DNA of 64,000 nucleotides, taken from Marinobacter sp. CHS3-4. GTDB taxonomy: Bacteria > Pseudomonadota > Gammaproteobacteria > Pseudomonadales > Oleiphilaceae. Below, in pieces: positions 1 to 9,723 of this stretch. The notes under the pieces were generated by a model. The model was given only the letters and a program-made list of their open reading frames with translations, did no database searches and had not been told where the DNA came from. The DNA is taken from the NCBI RefSeq assembly GCF_030053415.1, contig NZ_JASGBJ010000002.1, positions 186,001-250,000 of the forward strand. Direction: 5' to 3'. The translations under genes and the position numbers were made by a program. Position 1 is the stretch's first letter. Every line of letters starts with the position of its first letter.

Positions 1-584
1 TCAGACGCCACGATGGGTCCGATTTTCATCATTTTCAGGATGGCGATAATGGCAAGCCCGATAGGGCCACAACCGATAACCAGGGGCACATGGTTCTGGT
101 TCGGCTCACCACGGTTAACTGCATGCTGGGCCACAGCCATAGGCTCGGTCAGTGATGCAATATCCGGGTCGAGACCGTTTGGCACTTTCATGGTCAAGCG
201 TCCATCAACCAGCAGGTGCTCGGAAAACCCGCCCGGGATACCAGGCGTGCCGAAGCCCACCATGCGCAGGCCATCTTCTCGAAGGAGGAAGGGCAGGGAA
301 ACGACCTTATCACCCTCTTTAAAAGGCGATTCGGGCATGCGGCTCTCAAGCACTTCACCCACAAATTCATGACCCATCAGAATAGGTTGGTCTGTGTCGA
401 CGATGGAGGTTCCGACGATCTGGCGGGAACTTTCTGCCAGCTCGTGGGAGTGATGCAGGCAGTGAAGATCAGAGCCACAGATGCCGCAAACAAGCGATTT
501 GACCAGCAGCTCGTTTTCACGGGGTTTGGGGTCTGGAAGGTCAACAATTTTCAGGGCGTCCTGCTGGACGATAGCGCTTCTCAT
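1..584 (-). CDS. Zinc-binding alcohol dehydrogenase (MDR family), 3' end outside window
   Basis: About 194 N-terminal residues are visible, starting at the ATG read leftward from 584; the rest lies beyond the left edge. The translation has a zinc-site segment CGICGSD near residue 35, a GHE motif near residue 70 typical of the catalytic zinc site, and the Rossmann glycine motif GCGPIG near residue 178. These are the hallmarks of medium-chain, zinc-dependent NAD(P) alcohol/polyol dehydrogenases. It is the last of three leftward genes (AraC regulator, cupin, this). An AGAGGA-like ribosome site lies just upstream of the ATG. Substrate cannot be told from sequence. The plus-strand open frames over this stretch are shadows. 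Confidence 0.85.
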   Translation of the reverse strand, partial: MRSAIVQQDALKIVDLPDPKPRENELLVKSLVCGICGSDLHCLHHSHELAESSRQIVGTSIVDTDQPILMGHEFVGEVLESRMPESPFKEGDKVVSLPFLLREDGLRMVGFGTPGIPGGFSEHLLVDGRLTMKVPNGLDPDIASLTEPMAVAQHAVNRGEPNQNHVPLVIGCGPIGLAIIAILKMMKIGPIVAS

Positions 585-765
585 AAAATGTCCTCTTAGT
601 CTTGTTTTTCAACGCTGCTTAGTAGCCAGCGATACGGTCTCGAGGGTGCCGGGTGGATGATTCCACTCCAGGGTGGCGATAACGGAGAACTGTGAGAAGC
701 GAGTAACATCGCTTTAAAAAGATACGACCACAGTGTCGCGCAAGCCAACCAGTGAGACCGCTTCG

Positions 766-785
766 GAGCCGGCAATAGCCGGCTC
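766..785. other. Perfect hairpin between cupin and alcohol dehydrogenase genes
   Basis: An 8-bp perfect stem (GAGCCGGC / GCCGGCTC) with an AATA loop lies 13 bases past the cupin stop codon. There is no clear T-run on either strand, so it may be an attenuating or RNA-protecting hairpin rather than a canonical intrinsic terminator. The remaining 585-798 gap has no convincing gene. Confidence 0.5.
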
Positions 786-798
786 TTGCTACCCATTG

Positions 799-1314
799 TT
801 AAAGTGAAACCATGTCAGCGTAGTCAGGGAAGGGCGCCTTGATGTATACGGAAGGCTTCAGGCCTCGATCTGCAATTGCCCCTTCGATCATGGCGATAAT
901 TGAACTTGCATCCATGGTGCTGTGGTAGTTGCCCTCGTCATCAAAATTCACGTTGGCACCCTGAACAACCATGACCATTTCTGTGACTTCAGAGTTGTCG
1001 GCTGGTACTTCAAGGGTATGAACGCTTCCGCCCGGCTCGAACAGGTAGGAACCAGCGATCTGAGGCTGATCTTTATGCTCTACGTAGTTCCAGCGGCCTG
1101 ACAATGTCCACAAGTGAACGGTACCGGTGTGGTAATGGGTGGGCAGCTTTACGCCCGGTGCCATGTAGGCGCGAACAACCCAGGTGCCATTGCATGGGTC
1201 CAGCATTAGAGGCTGGACATCCAGGCCTGGCACGAGAATGTCTTTGTATATGGGCGAGTCTTTGACGTTAAGCGTCAGTAGTTCTGTGTTGCTTTGTACG
1301 GTGACGGGTAGCAT
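799..1314 (-). CDS. Cupin-domain protein, 2,4'-dihydroxyacetophenone dioxygenase-like
   Basis: The 171-residue protein is a single cupin barrel. Likely metal ligands are His60 and His62 (PTHYHTG) with His99 in the second cupin motif (PGGSVHT); a Gly-rich turn precedes it. This arrangement resembles 2,4'-dihydroxyacetophenone dioxygenase and related ChrR-like cupins, which bind Fe or Zn. A strong AAGGAG ribosome site precedes the ATG at 1314. A close paralogue (18082-18591) lies at the other end of the lipid locus and shares most of its sequence, including the C-terminal STMDASSIIAMIE block. It sits between an AraC regulator and an alcohol dehydrogenase on the same strand. The exact substrate is not predictable. 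Confidence 0.8.
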   Translation of the reverse strand: MLPVTVQSNTELLTLNVKDSPIYKDILVPGLDVQPLMLDPCNGTWVVRAYMAPGVKLPTHYHTGTVHLWTLSGRWNYVEHKDQPQIAGSYLFEPGGSVHTLEVPADNSEVTEMVMVVQGANVNFDDEGNYHSTMDASSIIAMIEGAIADRGLKPSVYIKAPFPDYADMVSL

Positions 1315-1449
1315 GAGCTTCTCCTTCTGGTTTTGTTGTAACTGTCAGAAGTATCTTGTGCTTTGGGAGAAGCTCATGGTTTCTCTTTTCACGACAAAGA
1401 TTTGATAATTAAACCTCGGTTTTTGCCGTTAAAGAGCCTAAGGTTTCGT

Positions 1450-2472
1450 TTATTTAGACAGGGCCAGTTCCTCTCTGATGGCCTTTGGAGACTTGCCGAA
1501 CCAGCGAATGCAGGCACGGTTAAAAGAGCTCTGCTGACCGTAGCCAACGAGGCCAGCGACCTGACTGATTGGCATGTCGCCTTCTTTTAAATAATCCTCG
1601 GCCAACTCGCGTCGGATCTCTTCAACCATTTCCTCGAAAACAACGTCTTCTTTCTTGAGAGCCCTTTGCAGTGTTCTTTCACTGACGGCCATATGGCGGG
1701 CAATCAGAGAAATCGTGCATCTTCTTTCGGCGGGTAAGAGAGAAATGAGCAAAGAGCGCACGTTGTTCTTCAGCGAGTTCACCGTGCTGTCCATCTTGCT
1801 GGCCACGTATTCTTCCATGGTGTTCAAGATCACCGGGTCATGTGTTGGTATCGCCCGGTTAAGATCTTCGGCATCAATCAGAACGGCATTGGAGCGTGAA
1901 TTGAAGGTAACCCGGTTATTAAAAACCGTTCTGTAACGAGCCGCCGGGCTGATGCGCGCATGCCGGAATTGCACCGGGAACGTTTTGTCATTTTGGCCAA
2001 TAAGTACCCTCATCAGGCTAACCCCCACGAGTATCGACATCTCCACCGTTTGCGCCCTGACATGGCCCTGCGTAATCGAGATATCGAATGTCAATGCCCA
2101 TTGACGGGCATCGTTGGTGGGCTCCAGGCTCAGCTGGATACTCGGGCTGTGGTACCAGATGTATTTCAAGACACCTGTCAGTGCCTCTCTCACTGTCGCT
2201 GAGTTTTGCGCAATGAGAGCAATGGGCCCCAGCACCGCCATTCCCTGCCTGACGCCGACCCTCAGGCCAAAATCAGGGCAGTCAAATTCCTCTGCCGCTT
2301 TCTCCATCAACTGGATCAGCGTGGGGTAGGGCATCATGTGTTTGGGATCGTCGATCATCTCCCTACGGAGATTGAAGTCGGCAAGGAATCTGTCCGGGTT
2401 TCCACCCAGCTCTTCAATGATTTCGGGAACGCCAAGCAGTGCTCGCGTTCGAAGAAGTGAGTTCTGGATCAT
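1450..2472 (-). CDS. AraC family transcriptional regulator with PF12625-type ligand domain
   Basis: The 340-residue protein has an N-terminal arabinose-binding/dimerisation-like domain (about residues 20-210) and a C-terminal AraC double helix-turn-helix (about 235-335), ending with the family pattern VAGLVGYGQQSSFNRACIRW followed by GKSPKAIRE. This matches the OruR-like AraC subfamily with the long N-terminal domain. It is divergent from the DUF1302 operon, separated by about 330 bases, and codirectional with the downstream cupin and alcohol dehydrogenase, so it is a plausible regulator of both. The ribosome site at the ATG (2472) is weak. The inducer is unknown. Confidence 0.88.
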   Translation of the reverse strand: MIQNSLLRTRALLGVPEIIEELGGNPDRFLADFNLRREMIDDPKHMMPYPTLIQLMEKAAEEFDCPDFGLRVGVRQGMAVLGPIALIAQNSATVREALTGVLKYIWYHSPSIQLSLEPTNDARQWALTFDISITQGHVRAQTVEMSILVGVSLMRVLIGQNDKTFPVQFRHARISPAARYRTVFNNRVTFNSRSNAVLIDAEDLNRAIPTHDPVILNTMEEYVASKMDSTVNSLKNNVRSLLISLLPAERRCTISLIARHMAVSERTLQRALKKEDVVFEEMVEEIRRELAEDYLKEGDMPISQVAGLVGYGQQSSFNRACIRWFGKSPKAIREELALSK

Positions 2473-2799
2473 CTGACTGCTCTTTTATTGTGATTCGACG
2501 GCGTCGATAGATGATTTTTTTAAGTCCAGCCTGCTGTTCCAGCGCAAAAACCGAACGCTTATCAGTCATTATTTTTTTTAATTTCCAGTGTTTTACCGGC
2601 CTGATTTTAGAGTAGATCAAATCCTGTTTTTTCTCTCATTTTTATTTTTCCCCATCTTTCCGACTGTCGTCAAAGGCTAAAAACCTGTCATTACAAACCA
2701 AACATCCCGTCGCGCCTCTTTTTAATACTAGTCACCGTCGAAATCGATAAAAACAAACAATCGTTCAGGCAACGCTAGTTGTCGACGGGAGATTCTCAA
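2473..2799. promoter_or_regulatory. Divergent intergenic region between AraC regulator and DUF1302 operon
   Basis: About 327 AT-rich bases separate the two divergent start codons. The short minus-strand frame here overlaps the start of the AraC gene and has no family signature. This should contain the promoters of both transcription units, but I could not identify a confident -35/-10 pair, sigma-54 site or AraC half-sites by eye. Confidence 0.5.
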
Positions 2800-4668
2800 A
2801 TGAACCGATATGCTTCTTTCAAGCTGAGCAGGCTTACCGCCAGCATCATTCTGGCTACGACAGTCACTGGCCTCTCTACGACTGCAAACGCGGTCCGTTT
2901 CGATGCAGGTGAGTGGGACGGCACACTTAACACAACCATTTCATTCGGCACCAGTTGGCGGATGCAGGAACCGGATCCTGGTCTCTATTCGGCGGCCAAT
3001 GCCGCGGAAATCGGCGTTGAGCCCGGCACCGGTGGCAAGTCCGATGGCGGCAACCTGAACTATGCCAAGGGCGACCGCTTCTCCACCGTGGGCAAGTTCC
3101 TAACCGAGCTTTCTTTGCAAAAGGATTACATGGGTGCCCTGGTGCGGGTGAAAGGCTGGTACGACCAGGCGCTGGAAGACGAGGGTGTCCGTTTCGGCAA
3201 CCAGGCAAATGGCTACGAGCAGGGTGAGCCGCTTTCGGATCGCGGTTACGACAATCTGCTGAAGTACTCCGGTGTCCAGCTGATGGACGCCTTCGTATAC
3301 AACACCTGGGACATCAACTACATGCCCCTGCAGGTGCGTCTGGGCCGTCAGGTGGTGAACTGGGGCGAGAGCCTGTTCATCCAGGGCGTCAACCAGGGCA
3401 TCAACCCCATTGACGTTCCTGCCTTCCGTCGTCCCGGCACCGAGCTTCGTGAAGTGCTGCTGCCCAGCAACATGTTGTACGCCAACTTCGGTTTTGGCGG
3501 CGGTGCATCGCTGGAAGCCTACTATCAGTTTGAGTGGCAAAACTCTCCGGTCGAGGGCTGCGGCCACTACTGGGCGGTGACCGAGGCTGCAATTTCCCCA
3601 GATGTGCCCGGCTGTGTCATGAATCCGGGTGTTGGTCCCGGCTCCAGTGCCGACGATCTGGCCAACGGTATCTACTATCCACAGGGCGAGCGCAACGACA
3701 CTGACGACATGGGTCAGTTCGGTGTGGCACTGCGCTTCCCGGTGGATGCCATTGACGCCGAGGTTGGCCTCTACGGTATCAACTGGCACGCGAAGTTTCC
3801 GGTTCTCCTAATTAACACCGGTAGCGGCTTTGGCTCCACCACCGACATCACTGGTGGATCATTCAATGGCGTTCCCACGAAGAATTTTGAGGCGGCCGGT
3901 CTGACCCCCGGCGATGTGTCCTGGTATTACCCGGAAGATATCCAAACCTATGGCATCAGCGTGGCCGCCAATATAGCCAGCTGGTCGGTGGGAGCGGAGT
4001 TGACGCATACCGTCGATCTGCCAGTGGTTCTCAACGGTGGTGACCTGGTTGCAGGTGCGGCTGCGGGCGTTGGCCCAATGGGCCAAGTTTTTACCAACGC
4101 TGGCGCCAACGCCAACGTCAAGGGTTATGACCTTTTCGACAAGACCCAGTTCCAGATCAACGGCCTGAATCTGTGGTCGAACGTGCTGGGCGCCCAGACC
4201 GCGTTGCTGATCGCCGAGGTTGGCTTCCAGTACGGCGGTGATATTCCAGATTCGTTCACCGGCCGGCGCTATGGCCGGGGCTTCACGTTCGGGCTGGGTC
4301 AGCATGCTGACGTTGCTGGCGGAGCCAACACCTGTTTGGCTCCAAATGCCTCCCCCGAAGGCTGCAAGAACGATGGTTACGTCACCGATTTCTCGTGGGG
4401 TTATCGGGTCCGTGGCTCCCTGGACTATCAGAACCCGTTCGGCTTAGGAATGCTGGTTCAACCCTCCCTTTTCGTTGGTCATGACGTGAAAGGTAATGCG
4501 CTTGACGGACAGTTCAGAGAAGGCCGGATTTCTGTCGCTGCGGGCACCGACTTCACCTACCTGAAGAAGCACAAGTTCGGCTTTAACTACGCCTACTTTG
4601 CCGATGTTGATTACAACGATCTGCGCGACCGCGACTTTGCATCTGTTAACTACAGCTACACGTTCTAA
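2800..4668 (+). CDS. DUF1302 family outer-membrane-like protein
   Basis: The 622-residue protein begins at ATG 2800, preceded by GGGAG; the upstream TTG at 2779 is less likely. A signal peptide ends near ANA (residue 31). The mature part is rich in aromatic, amphipathic beta strands and ends in SVNYSYTF, the terminal-Phe signature of outer-membrane beta-barrels. Segments such as QVVNWGESLFIQGVNQGINP are typical of DUF1302. In Pseudomonas, Marinobacter and related genera DUF1302 genes stand next to DUF1329 and RND genes, often near hydrocarbon, sterol or polyester metabolism, which is the arrangement seen here. It is the first gene of a four-gene operon. A role in uptake or export of hydrophobic compounds is an inference. 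Confidence 0.88.
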   Translation: MNRYASFKLSRLTASIILATTVTGLSTTANAVRFDAGEWDGTLNTTISFGTSWRMQEPDPGLYSAANAAEIGVEPGTGGKSDGGNLNYAKGDRFSTVGKFLTELSLQKDYMGALVRVKGWYDQALEDEGVRFGNQANGYEQGEPLSDRGYDNLLKYSGVQLMDAFVYNTWDINYMPLQVRLGRQVVNWGESLFIQGVNQGINPIDVPAFRRPGTELREVLLPSNMLYANFGFGGGASLEAYYQFEWQNSPVEGCGHYWAVTEAAISPDVPGCVMNPGVGPGSSADDLANGIYYPQGERNDTDDMGQFGVALRFPVDAIDAEVGLYGINWHAKFPVLLINTGSGFGSTTDITGGSFNGVPTKNFEAAGLTPGDVSWYYPEDIQTYGISVAANIASWSVGAELTHTVDLPVVLNGGDLVAGAAAGVGPMGQVFTNAGANANVKGYDLFDKTQFQINGLNLWSNVLGAQTALLIAEVGFQYGGDIPDSFTGRRYGRGFTFGLGQHADVAGGANTCLAPNASPEGCKNDGYVTDFSWGYRVRGSLDYQNPFGLGMLVQPSLFVGHDVKGNALDGQFREGRISVAAGTDFTYLKKHKFGFNYAYFADVDYNDLRDRDFASVNYSYTF

Positions 4669-4691
4669 AACAAAAAACTGAGGTATTGATC

Positions 4692-6044
4692 ATGCGAATT
4701 TTCAACACAACCGTATCGAAGGCAGTCACTCTGTCTGCCGCCTTTGCAATCGCAGGCCCGGCCTTTGCCGACCTCACTGCGGAGCAGGTTGCCAAACTGG
4801 GCAGCGAGCTGACCCCGATTGGCGCTAACCCGAATGCCAACGAAGACGGCACCATCCCGGCCTGGACGGGCGGTCTGAAAACGCCTCCCGAGGGTTGGGA
4901 CCCAGAGCAGGGCTATATTGATCCGTTCCCCGGTGACCAGGTGAAGTTCACCATCACCCGCGAGAACATGGACCAGTACCGTGACAAGCTGAGTGCTGGC
5001 CAGATCGCGCTGCTCGAGAAGTATGACAACTTCAAGATGCCGGTCTACCAGACCCGTCGTACCGCAACGCTTCCCCAGGAAGTGTTTGAAGAGGTCAAGG
5101 AAAAGGCGCCAAGTGTTGAGCTGAACGGTTTTGGTATCAAAAACCTGAATGGCGTAAACGTGCCTTTCCCGATTCCGGAAAATGGCCTTGAAGCCATCTG
5201 GAACCACAACGTGCGCTACCTTGGCGGCGGCGTAAAGCGGAACTACCACTGGTTCCCGGTTCGCGGCAATGGCGATTACTACAAAGTCGGTTTCAACGAG
5301 AAGCGAATCTTTGATGAAAACATGGACCGTCAGTCCGAAAATCGCCTGTTGAACTACATTGCCGAGTTCACTGCGCCGCCCACTCTGGAAGGGACTATTC
5401 AGCTGGTTCACGAGCCGATCGATCAGGTTGAAGAGACCCGTTCAGCTTGGATTTACAACGTCGGTCAGCGTCGTGTGCGTCGCGCCCCGGATCTTGCCTA
5501 CGACAACGCCAACGACGGTACTGAAGGTCTGCGTACGACGGACCAGTTTGACGCCTACAACGGTGCGCCTGACCGCTACAACTGGGAGCTGGTGGGCAAA
5601 AAGGAAATCTATGTTCCTTACAACACCTATAAGCTGAGCGACAAGTCCATCAATTACGAGGAAATCCTGCAGGAGAACACCATCAACGCGGACCTCGTGC
5701 GCTATGAGCTGCACCGGGTATGGGTCGTTGAGGCAAAGCTGCGTGACGACAGCAGCCACATCTATGGTAGCCGTACCTTCTACCTGGATGAGGACTCTTG
5801 GACCGTACTGCTTGAAGACGCCTATGACACTCGTGGCGACCTGTGGCGCGTTGGTGTGCATGGCCTTGTTCAGTTCTACGATGCACAGGTCCCCTGGTAT
5901 CGCTTTAACCTGTGGCATGACCTGAACAACGGCGCCTACATGGTTTCAAACCTTTCAAACGAGGTTGAGGAGCCCTGGGAGTTCGGCGCGACAGGACGCT
6001 ACATCGAATTTCAGCCGGATGCGCTCCGCCGTCGCGGACGCTAA
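4692..6044 (+). CDS. DUF1329 family periplasmic/outer-membrane protein
   Basis: The 450-residue protein starts at ATG 4692 with TGAGG eight bases upstream, 23 bases after the DUF1302 stop. A signal peptide ending in AFA (about residue 24) is followed by LTAEQVAKLGSELTPIGA and the GTIPAWTGG motif characteristic of DUF1329. DUF1329 proteins resemble LolB-like or outer-membrane lipoprotein-sorting folds and almost always accompany DUF1302. The same operon context here supports a shared envelope function. No catalytic residues are evident. Confidence 0.88.
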   Translation: MRIFNTTVSKAVTLSAAFAIAGPAFADLTAEQVAKLGSELTPIGANPNANEDGTIPAWTGGLKTPPEGWDPEQGYIDPFPGDQVKFTITRENMDQYRDKLSAGQIALLEKYDNFKMPVYQTRRTATLPQEVFEEVKEKAPSVELNGFGIKNLNGVNVPFPIPENGLEAIWNHNVRYLGGGVKRNYHWFPVRGNGDYYKVGFNEKRIFDENMDRQSENRLLNYIAEFTAPPTLEGTIQLVHEPIDQVEETRSAWIYNVGQRRVRRAPDLAYDNANDGTEGLRTTDQFDAYNGAPDRYNWELVGKKEIYVPYNTYKLSDKSINYEEILQENTINADLVRYELHRVWVVEAKLRDDSSHIYGSRTFYLDEDSWTVLLEDAYDTRGDLWRVGVHGLVQFYDAQVPWYRFNLWHDLNNGAYMVSNLSNEVEEPWEFGATGRYIEFQPDALRRRGR

Positions 6045-6114
6045 GTGACAGAGGCGGGGACTGCGGTTCTCGCCCCCTGTAACTCTCTGAATTCTCTGAA
6101 CAGGTATTCCTCTC

Positions 6115-7071
6115 ATGTTTACTTCAATATTTCGTGCGGGCACTGCCGCACTCATGCTTGGCTCGGCGTCTTTCGCCGCCTGGGGGGAAAAGCCACCCCT
6201 TGAGTACGATATTTCTCCTAAGCATGTGGCGATCTTCGATGTGGCCACAGATGGAGAGCAGAGTTTTGCTGCTGGTGAGAGGGGTGTTCTCCTTACTAGC
6301 AGTATCAGCAATCCCGGTTTCTGGAGCAGCATGCGTCTGCCAGTGACTCAGTCCATCATGGGGATTGCACTAGGTGAGGGCGACAACGCGGTTGTCGTTG
6401 GTCACGGCGGAACCATTCTTTTCACCGAAGACTCGGGTTTCACCTGGGAATCGGTGGATGTGTCTGAACATTCCCGCGGCGACCCCTTCATGGATGTTGC
6501 TTATCTTGGGAATGATCGTTATCTGGCCGTGGGAGCGTTCGGGCTGGTAATGAGCTCCGAAGATGGTGGCCATAACTGGTCCGCTACTACGATTTCTGAA
6601 GATTATTTTGATCGTCACCTTTATTCCGTCGCAAATGCCGGCACCGACTGGTTGCTGATCGGTGAGAGCGGATCACTTTTCGTCAGTGCTGATCAGGGTG
6701 ATAGCTGGACGAAACTTGAGTCGCCCTATGAGGGTTCGTTTTTCGGTGGCATGGGCACACCTGATGGCGCGTGGTTGCTGTATGGCATGCGCGGACAGGT
6801 TTGGCGGTCGGAAGACCGTGGCCAGAGTTGGCAACAGAGCCAGACCGATACAAAGGTCGCCTTTAATGCCCACGAGACCAACAGCAACGGAGACATTTTG
6901 GTGTTTGGCAATGGTGGCCAGGTTCTGGTCAGTGAAGACGACGGCAAGACATTTGCTCCGGCAACCCGCACAGGGGTACCTGGCGATATTACTGCGGTTG
7001 CCCGCGTGAACGGTGAGCTGCTGGTGGGCAGCACTGCCGGCATCCGTTTGTGGCAGGAGCAGGGAGAATAA
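6115..7071 (+). CDS. YCF48-like beta-propeller (BNR repeat) exported protein
   Basis: The 318-residue protein has a signal peptide ending near AAWG (about residue 23) and repeated blades of the type VGHGGTILFTEDSGFTWE and SSEDGGHNWS, which are BNR/Asp-box and YCF48 (photosystem II assembly factor) repeats. These form beta-propellers that bind partners rather than act as enzymes. It is third in the DUF1302-DUF1329-YCF48-RND operon and lies four bases before the RND start codon, suggesting a periplasmic accessory to the RND pump. A related propeller is found at 54481-56046. Confidence 0.85.
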   Translation: MFTSIFRAGTAALMLGSASFAAWGEKPPLEYDISPKHVAIFDVATDGEQSFAAGERGVLLTSSISNPGFWSSMRLPVTQSIMGIALGEGDNAVVVGHGGTILFTEDSGFTWESVDVSEHSRGDPFMDVAYLGNDRYLAVGAFGLVMSSEDGGHNWSATTISEDYFDRHLYSVANAGTDWLLIGESGSLFVSADQGDSWTKLESPYEGSFFGGMGTPDGAWLLYGMRGQVWRSEDRGQSWQQSQTDTKVAFNAHETNSNGDILVFGNGGQVLVSEDDGKTFAPATRTGVPGDITAVARVNGELLVGSTAGIRLWQEQGE

Positions 7072-7075
7072 AACA

Positions 7076-9502
7076 ATGACTACGACAACCAATCAACAAG
7101 GCGGTATTACCCGCAAGATGGCCCAGGTGATCCTGCGTCATCGCAAGATTCTGCTGGTGTTCATGGCGCTACTGACACTGGGCCTGGGTTATTCCGCCAG
7201 TAAGCTTCGCATTGAAGCCGGTTTCATGAAGATGATTCCGTTAAGCCACGAATACATGTCAGCGTTCCTGGACTACCAGGGCGAATTCGTTGGCGCCAAC
7301 CGGATCATGGTGTCTTTGCGCAACGAAGAGGGCTCGGTCTTTGAGAAGGAATTTCTCGCGTCGCTGAAAAAGGCCACCGAGTCTGTCTTCTACCTTGACG
7401 GCGTCGAGCGTAGTTCGGTCACCTCGATGTTTACACCGAATGCCCGATACTCGGAAGTCGTTGAAGAGGGCTTTACGGGTGGCAACCTGATTGAAGCGGA
7501 TTACTCGGGAACCGAGGAAGAGCTCAAGGAAATCCGTGAGCGCACGCTCAAATCAAACTGGGTAGGGCAGATTGTTTCCAACGATCTCCGGTCCGCCATG
7601 GTGGTCGCCACTCTGCAAGAGGTAGATCCCACAACCGGCGAGAAGATTGATCTACAGGAAGTCGCTAACAAGCTGGAAAACATCCGCTCAGAGCTTGAAA
7701 CCGAAAACGTCACGGTAAACATCATCGGTTTCTCCAAAGCGATTGGCGATATTGCCAACGGTGCCCAGGGAGTTCTGGTGTTCTTTGCGGTGGCTTTTGT
7801 GATTATCGCGCTGCTGCTGTACTGGTACACCCGTTCAAAGCGCCTGACCGCGCTTACGCTGGTTACCGCTGCCGTTCCGGTGGTCTGGCTGCTGGGCTTG
7901 CTGCCATTGATTGGCATGAGCCTGGACCCGATGTCGATCCTGGTGCCTTTCCTGATCTTTGCGATCGCGGTTTCCCACGCGGTTCAGATGTGCAATGCCT
8001 GGAAGCTGGATGTAGTTCAGGGTGCTGACATTCGCACTGCCGCTGAAGACAGCCTGGCGCAGCTGATGATCCCGAGCGTGGTAGCCCTTGCGGCCAACGT
8101 TCTTGGCTTCCTCGTTATCGCCTTCGTGGATATTCAGATGGTGCACGAACTGGCCATTACCGCAACTCTGGGTGTTGGCGTGATGATTCTGACCAACTCC
8201 TTGTTGCTGCCTCCGATGCTTTCGATGACGAAGATGGACGAGCATGCTCTGGACCGTCTTACCAGCAAAGGTTCTCACTACTGGTTCTGGGAAAAGCTCA
8301 GTGTGCTGGCTACGACTCCAAAGGCCTATATCCCGGTCTTTTGCGCTCTGGCCCTGACCGGCTACGGCATCTATCAGGCTGACAAGATGCACGTGGGTGA
8401 CCTCGGTGACGGTGTGCCCGAATTGCGCGACGATGCGCGCTACAACCAGGACGTTCGTGCGGTAACTTCCCAGTATTCGGTCGGCGTTGATGTCTTGCAG
8501 GTTATTGTTGAAGCCAAGGGCGACAACATGCCGTGCGTGCAGCCAAACATCATGCAGCAGGTTGAAGAATTTGAGCTTTTCCTGCGCCAGCAGCCGGGTG
8601 TGGCATCCATCGGCGCGCTGCCCGGTTTCGTGAAGGGAGTGACTCAGAATTACGCAGAAACCAGCCCGAAGTGGCATGTGGTGCCGGGTAACAAAGCCCA
8701 GGTGGCGCAGGGTGTCGCGTTCGCGACACGTAATGGCAGCACCATGATGAATGCCGATTGCGACGCCATGGCCATCTCGGTCTTCCTGACCGATCACAAG
8801 GCCGAGACCATCTCGACGATCGTTGCCGCAGTGAAATCTTTCAAGTCTGTGTATGACAACGATGAGCTGACCTACCGCCTGGCATCGGGCAACGTGGGTG
8901 TTATGGCGGCCACCAACGAGGCCGTGACAGCTGCAAACCCGTGGGTTAACGGCGCGCTGTTCATGGCCGTAACGTTGCTGTGTCTGGCCATGTTCCGCAG
9001 CTTGAAAATCAGTCTGTGCATCATTCTGCCACTGGCGCTGGTTACCCTGTTGTGTAACGCCTTCATGTCACTGCTGGGCATTGGCCTAAAGGTAAACACT
9101 CTGCCGGTCATTGCACTGGGCGTGGGTAGTGGTATCGACTACGGCATCTATCTGTTCGAGCGCATGAAGTCCGAGCTCGACCGTGGTGCGAGCGTCCAGC
9201 AGTCATTTTACGAGGCACTCAAGCAACGCGGCACAGCCTCTGCGTTCACCGCTCTCACCATGACAGTGTCTGTAGCGACCTGGTACGTCTCAGCGCTCAA
9301 GTTCCAGGCAGACATGGGCATCTTGCTGGCGTTTATGTTCCTGGTGAATCTGTTCGGAGCAATCCTATTGTTGCCGGCGATCGCAGCGTTGTTGTTCCGT
9401 GACCGAAAAGCGCCAAAAGCAGTTGCGGACGCAACCACCAACGAGGAAAAGCAATATTCAGGCAACGCTCCGAGCTTTCAGGAAGCGAATGCCACGCACT
9501 GA
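7076..9502 (+). CDS. RND superfamily transporter (MMPL-type)
   Basis: The 808-residue protein starts at ATG 7076, preceded by AGGGAG; the longer frame from 7013 overlaps the YCF48 gene and is unlikely. It has an N-terminal membrane helix (about 24-44), a periplasmic porter domain, a block of five or six helices, a second periplasmic domain and a second helix block, giving the pseudo-duplicated RND layout. Motifs such as VIALGVGSGIDYGIYLFER near the C-terminal half match MMPL/HpnN-like proteins that move lipids or hydrophobic molecules. It is the last gene of the operon and is followed by an intrinsic terminator. Substrate is inferred to be a lipid from context only. Confidence 0.9.
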   Translation: MTTTTNQQGGITRKMAQVILRHRKILLVFMALLTLGLGYSASKLRIEAGFMKMIPLSHEYMSAFLDYQGEFVGANRIMVSLRNEEGSVFEKEFLASLKKATESVFYLDGVERSSVTSMFTPNARYSEVVEEGFTGGNLIEADYSGTEEELKEIRERTLKSNWVGQIVSNDLRSAMVVATLQEVDPTTGEKIDLQEVANKLENIRSELETENVTVNIIGFSKAIGDIANGAQGVLVFFAVAFVIIALLLYWYTRSKRLTALTLVTAAVPVVWLLGLLPLIGMSLDPMSILVPFLIFAIAVSHAVQMCNAWKLDVVQGADIRTAAEDSLAQLMIPSVVALAANVLGFLVIAFVDIQMVHELAITATLGVGVMILTNSLLLPPMLSMTKMDEHALDRLTSKGSHYWFWEKLSVLATTPKAYIPVFCALALTGYGIYQADKMHVGDLGDGVPELRDDARYNQDVRAVTSQYSVGVDVLQVIVEAKGDNMPCVQPNIMQQVEEFELFLRQQPGVASIGALPGFVKGVTQNYAETSPKWHVVPGNKAQVAQGVAFATRNGSTMMNADCDAMAISVFLTDHKAETISTIVAAVKSFKSVYDNDELTYRLASGNVGVMAATNEAVTAANPWVNGALFMAVTLLCLAMFRSLKISLCIILPLALVTLLCNAFMSLLGIGLKVNTLPVIALGVGSGIDYGIYLFERMKSELDRGASVQQSFYEALKQRGTASAFTALTMTVSVATWYVSALKFQADMGILLAFMFLVNLFGAILLLPAIAALLFRDRKAPKAVADATTNEEKQYSGNAPSFQEANATH

Positions 9503-9570
9503 TTAAGACCCCAGGTCTTCCTCTGGAAACGATTTGGCCTCTCAGCCTAGAGAGAGTTTCCAGACCTTTC

Positions 9571-9603
9571 GCCACCCTCTCCCCGGGGGTGGCCTTTTTA
9601 TTT
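9571..9603 (+). terminator. Intrinsic terminator after the RND operon
   Basis: The stem GCCACCC / GGGTGGC with a short C/G-rich loop is followed by a run of T (ccTTTTTATTT). It lies about 70 bases past the RND stop and 120 bases before the next gene, so it closes the DUF1302-RND operon. Confidence 0.85.
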
Positions 9604-9723
9604 CTGGCTGTTCGACATGTCGATGTCATGAAATGGCAAGAAGCTGACACATGATGAGAATCCGGGTTGTTGTGAATTTCGGCATGATCGTGTGATGGAA
9701 ATTCATGACACGGGACACACCGA

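Noticed and set aside
596..796. 66-codon minus-strand frame
   Set aside because: No family signature, no ribosome site and it covers the hairpin; treated as intergenic.
3100..3789. 229-codon minus-strand frame inside the DUF1302 gene
   Set aside because: Antisense shadow of a well-supported beta-barrel gene, with no recognisable domain.
7835..8797. 320-codon minus-strand frame inside the RND gene
   Set aside because: Antisense to a clear RND transporter; His-rich composition reflects codon bias on the other strand.
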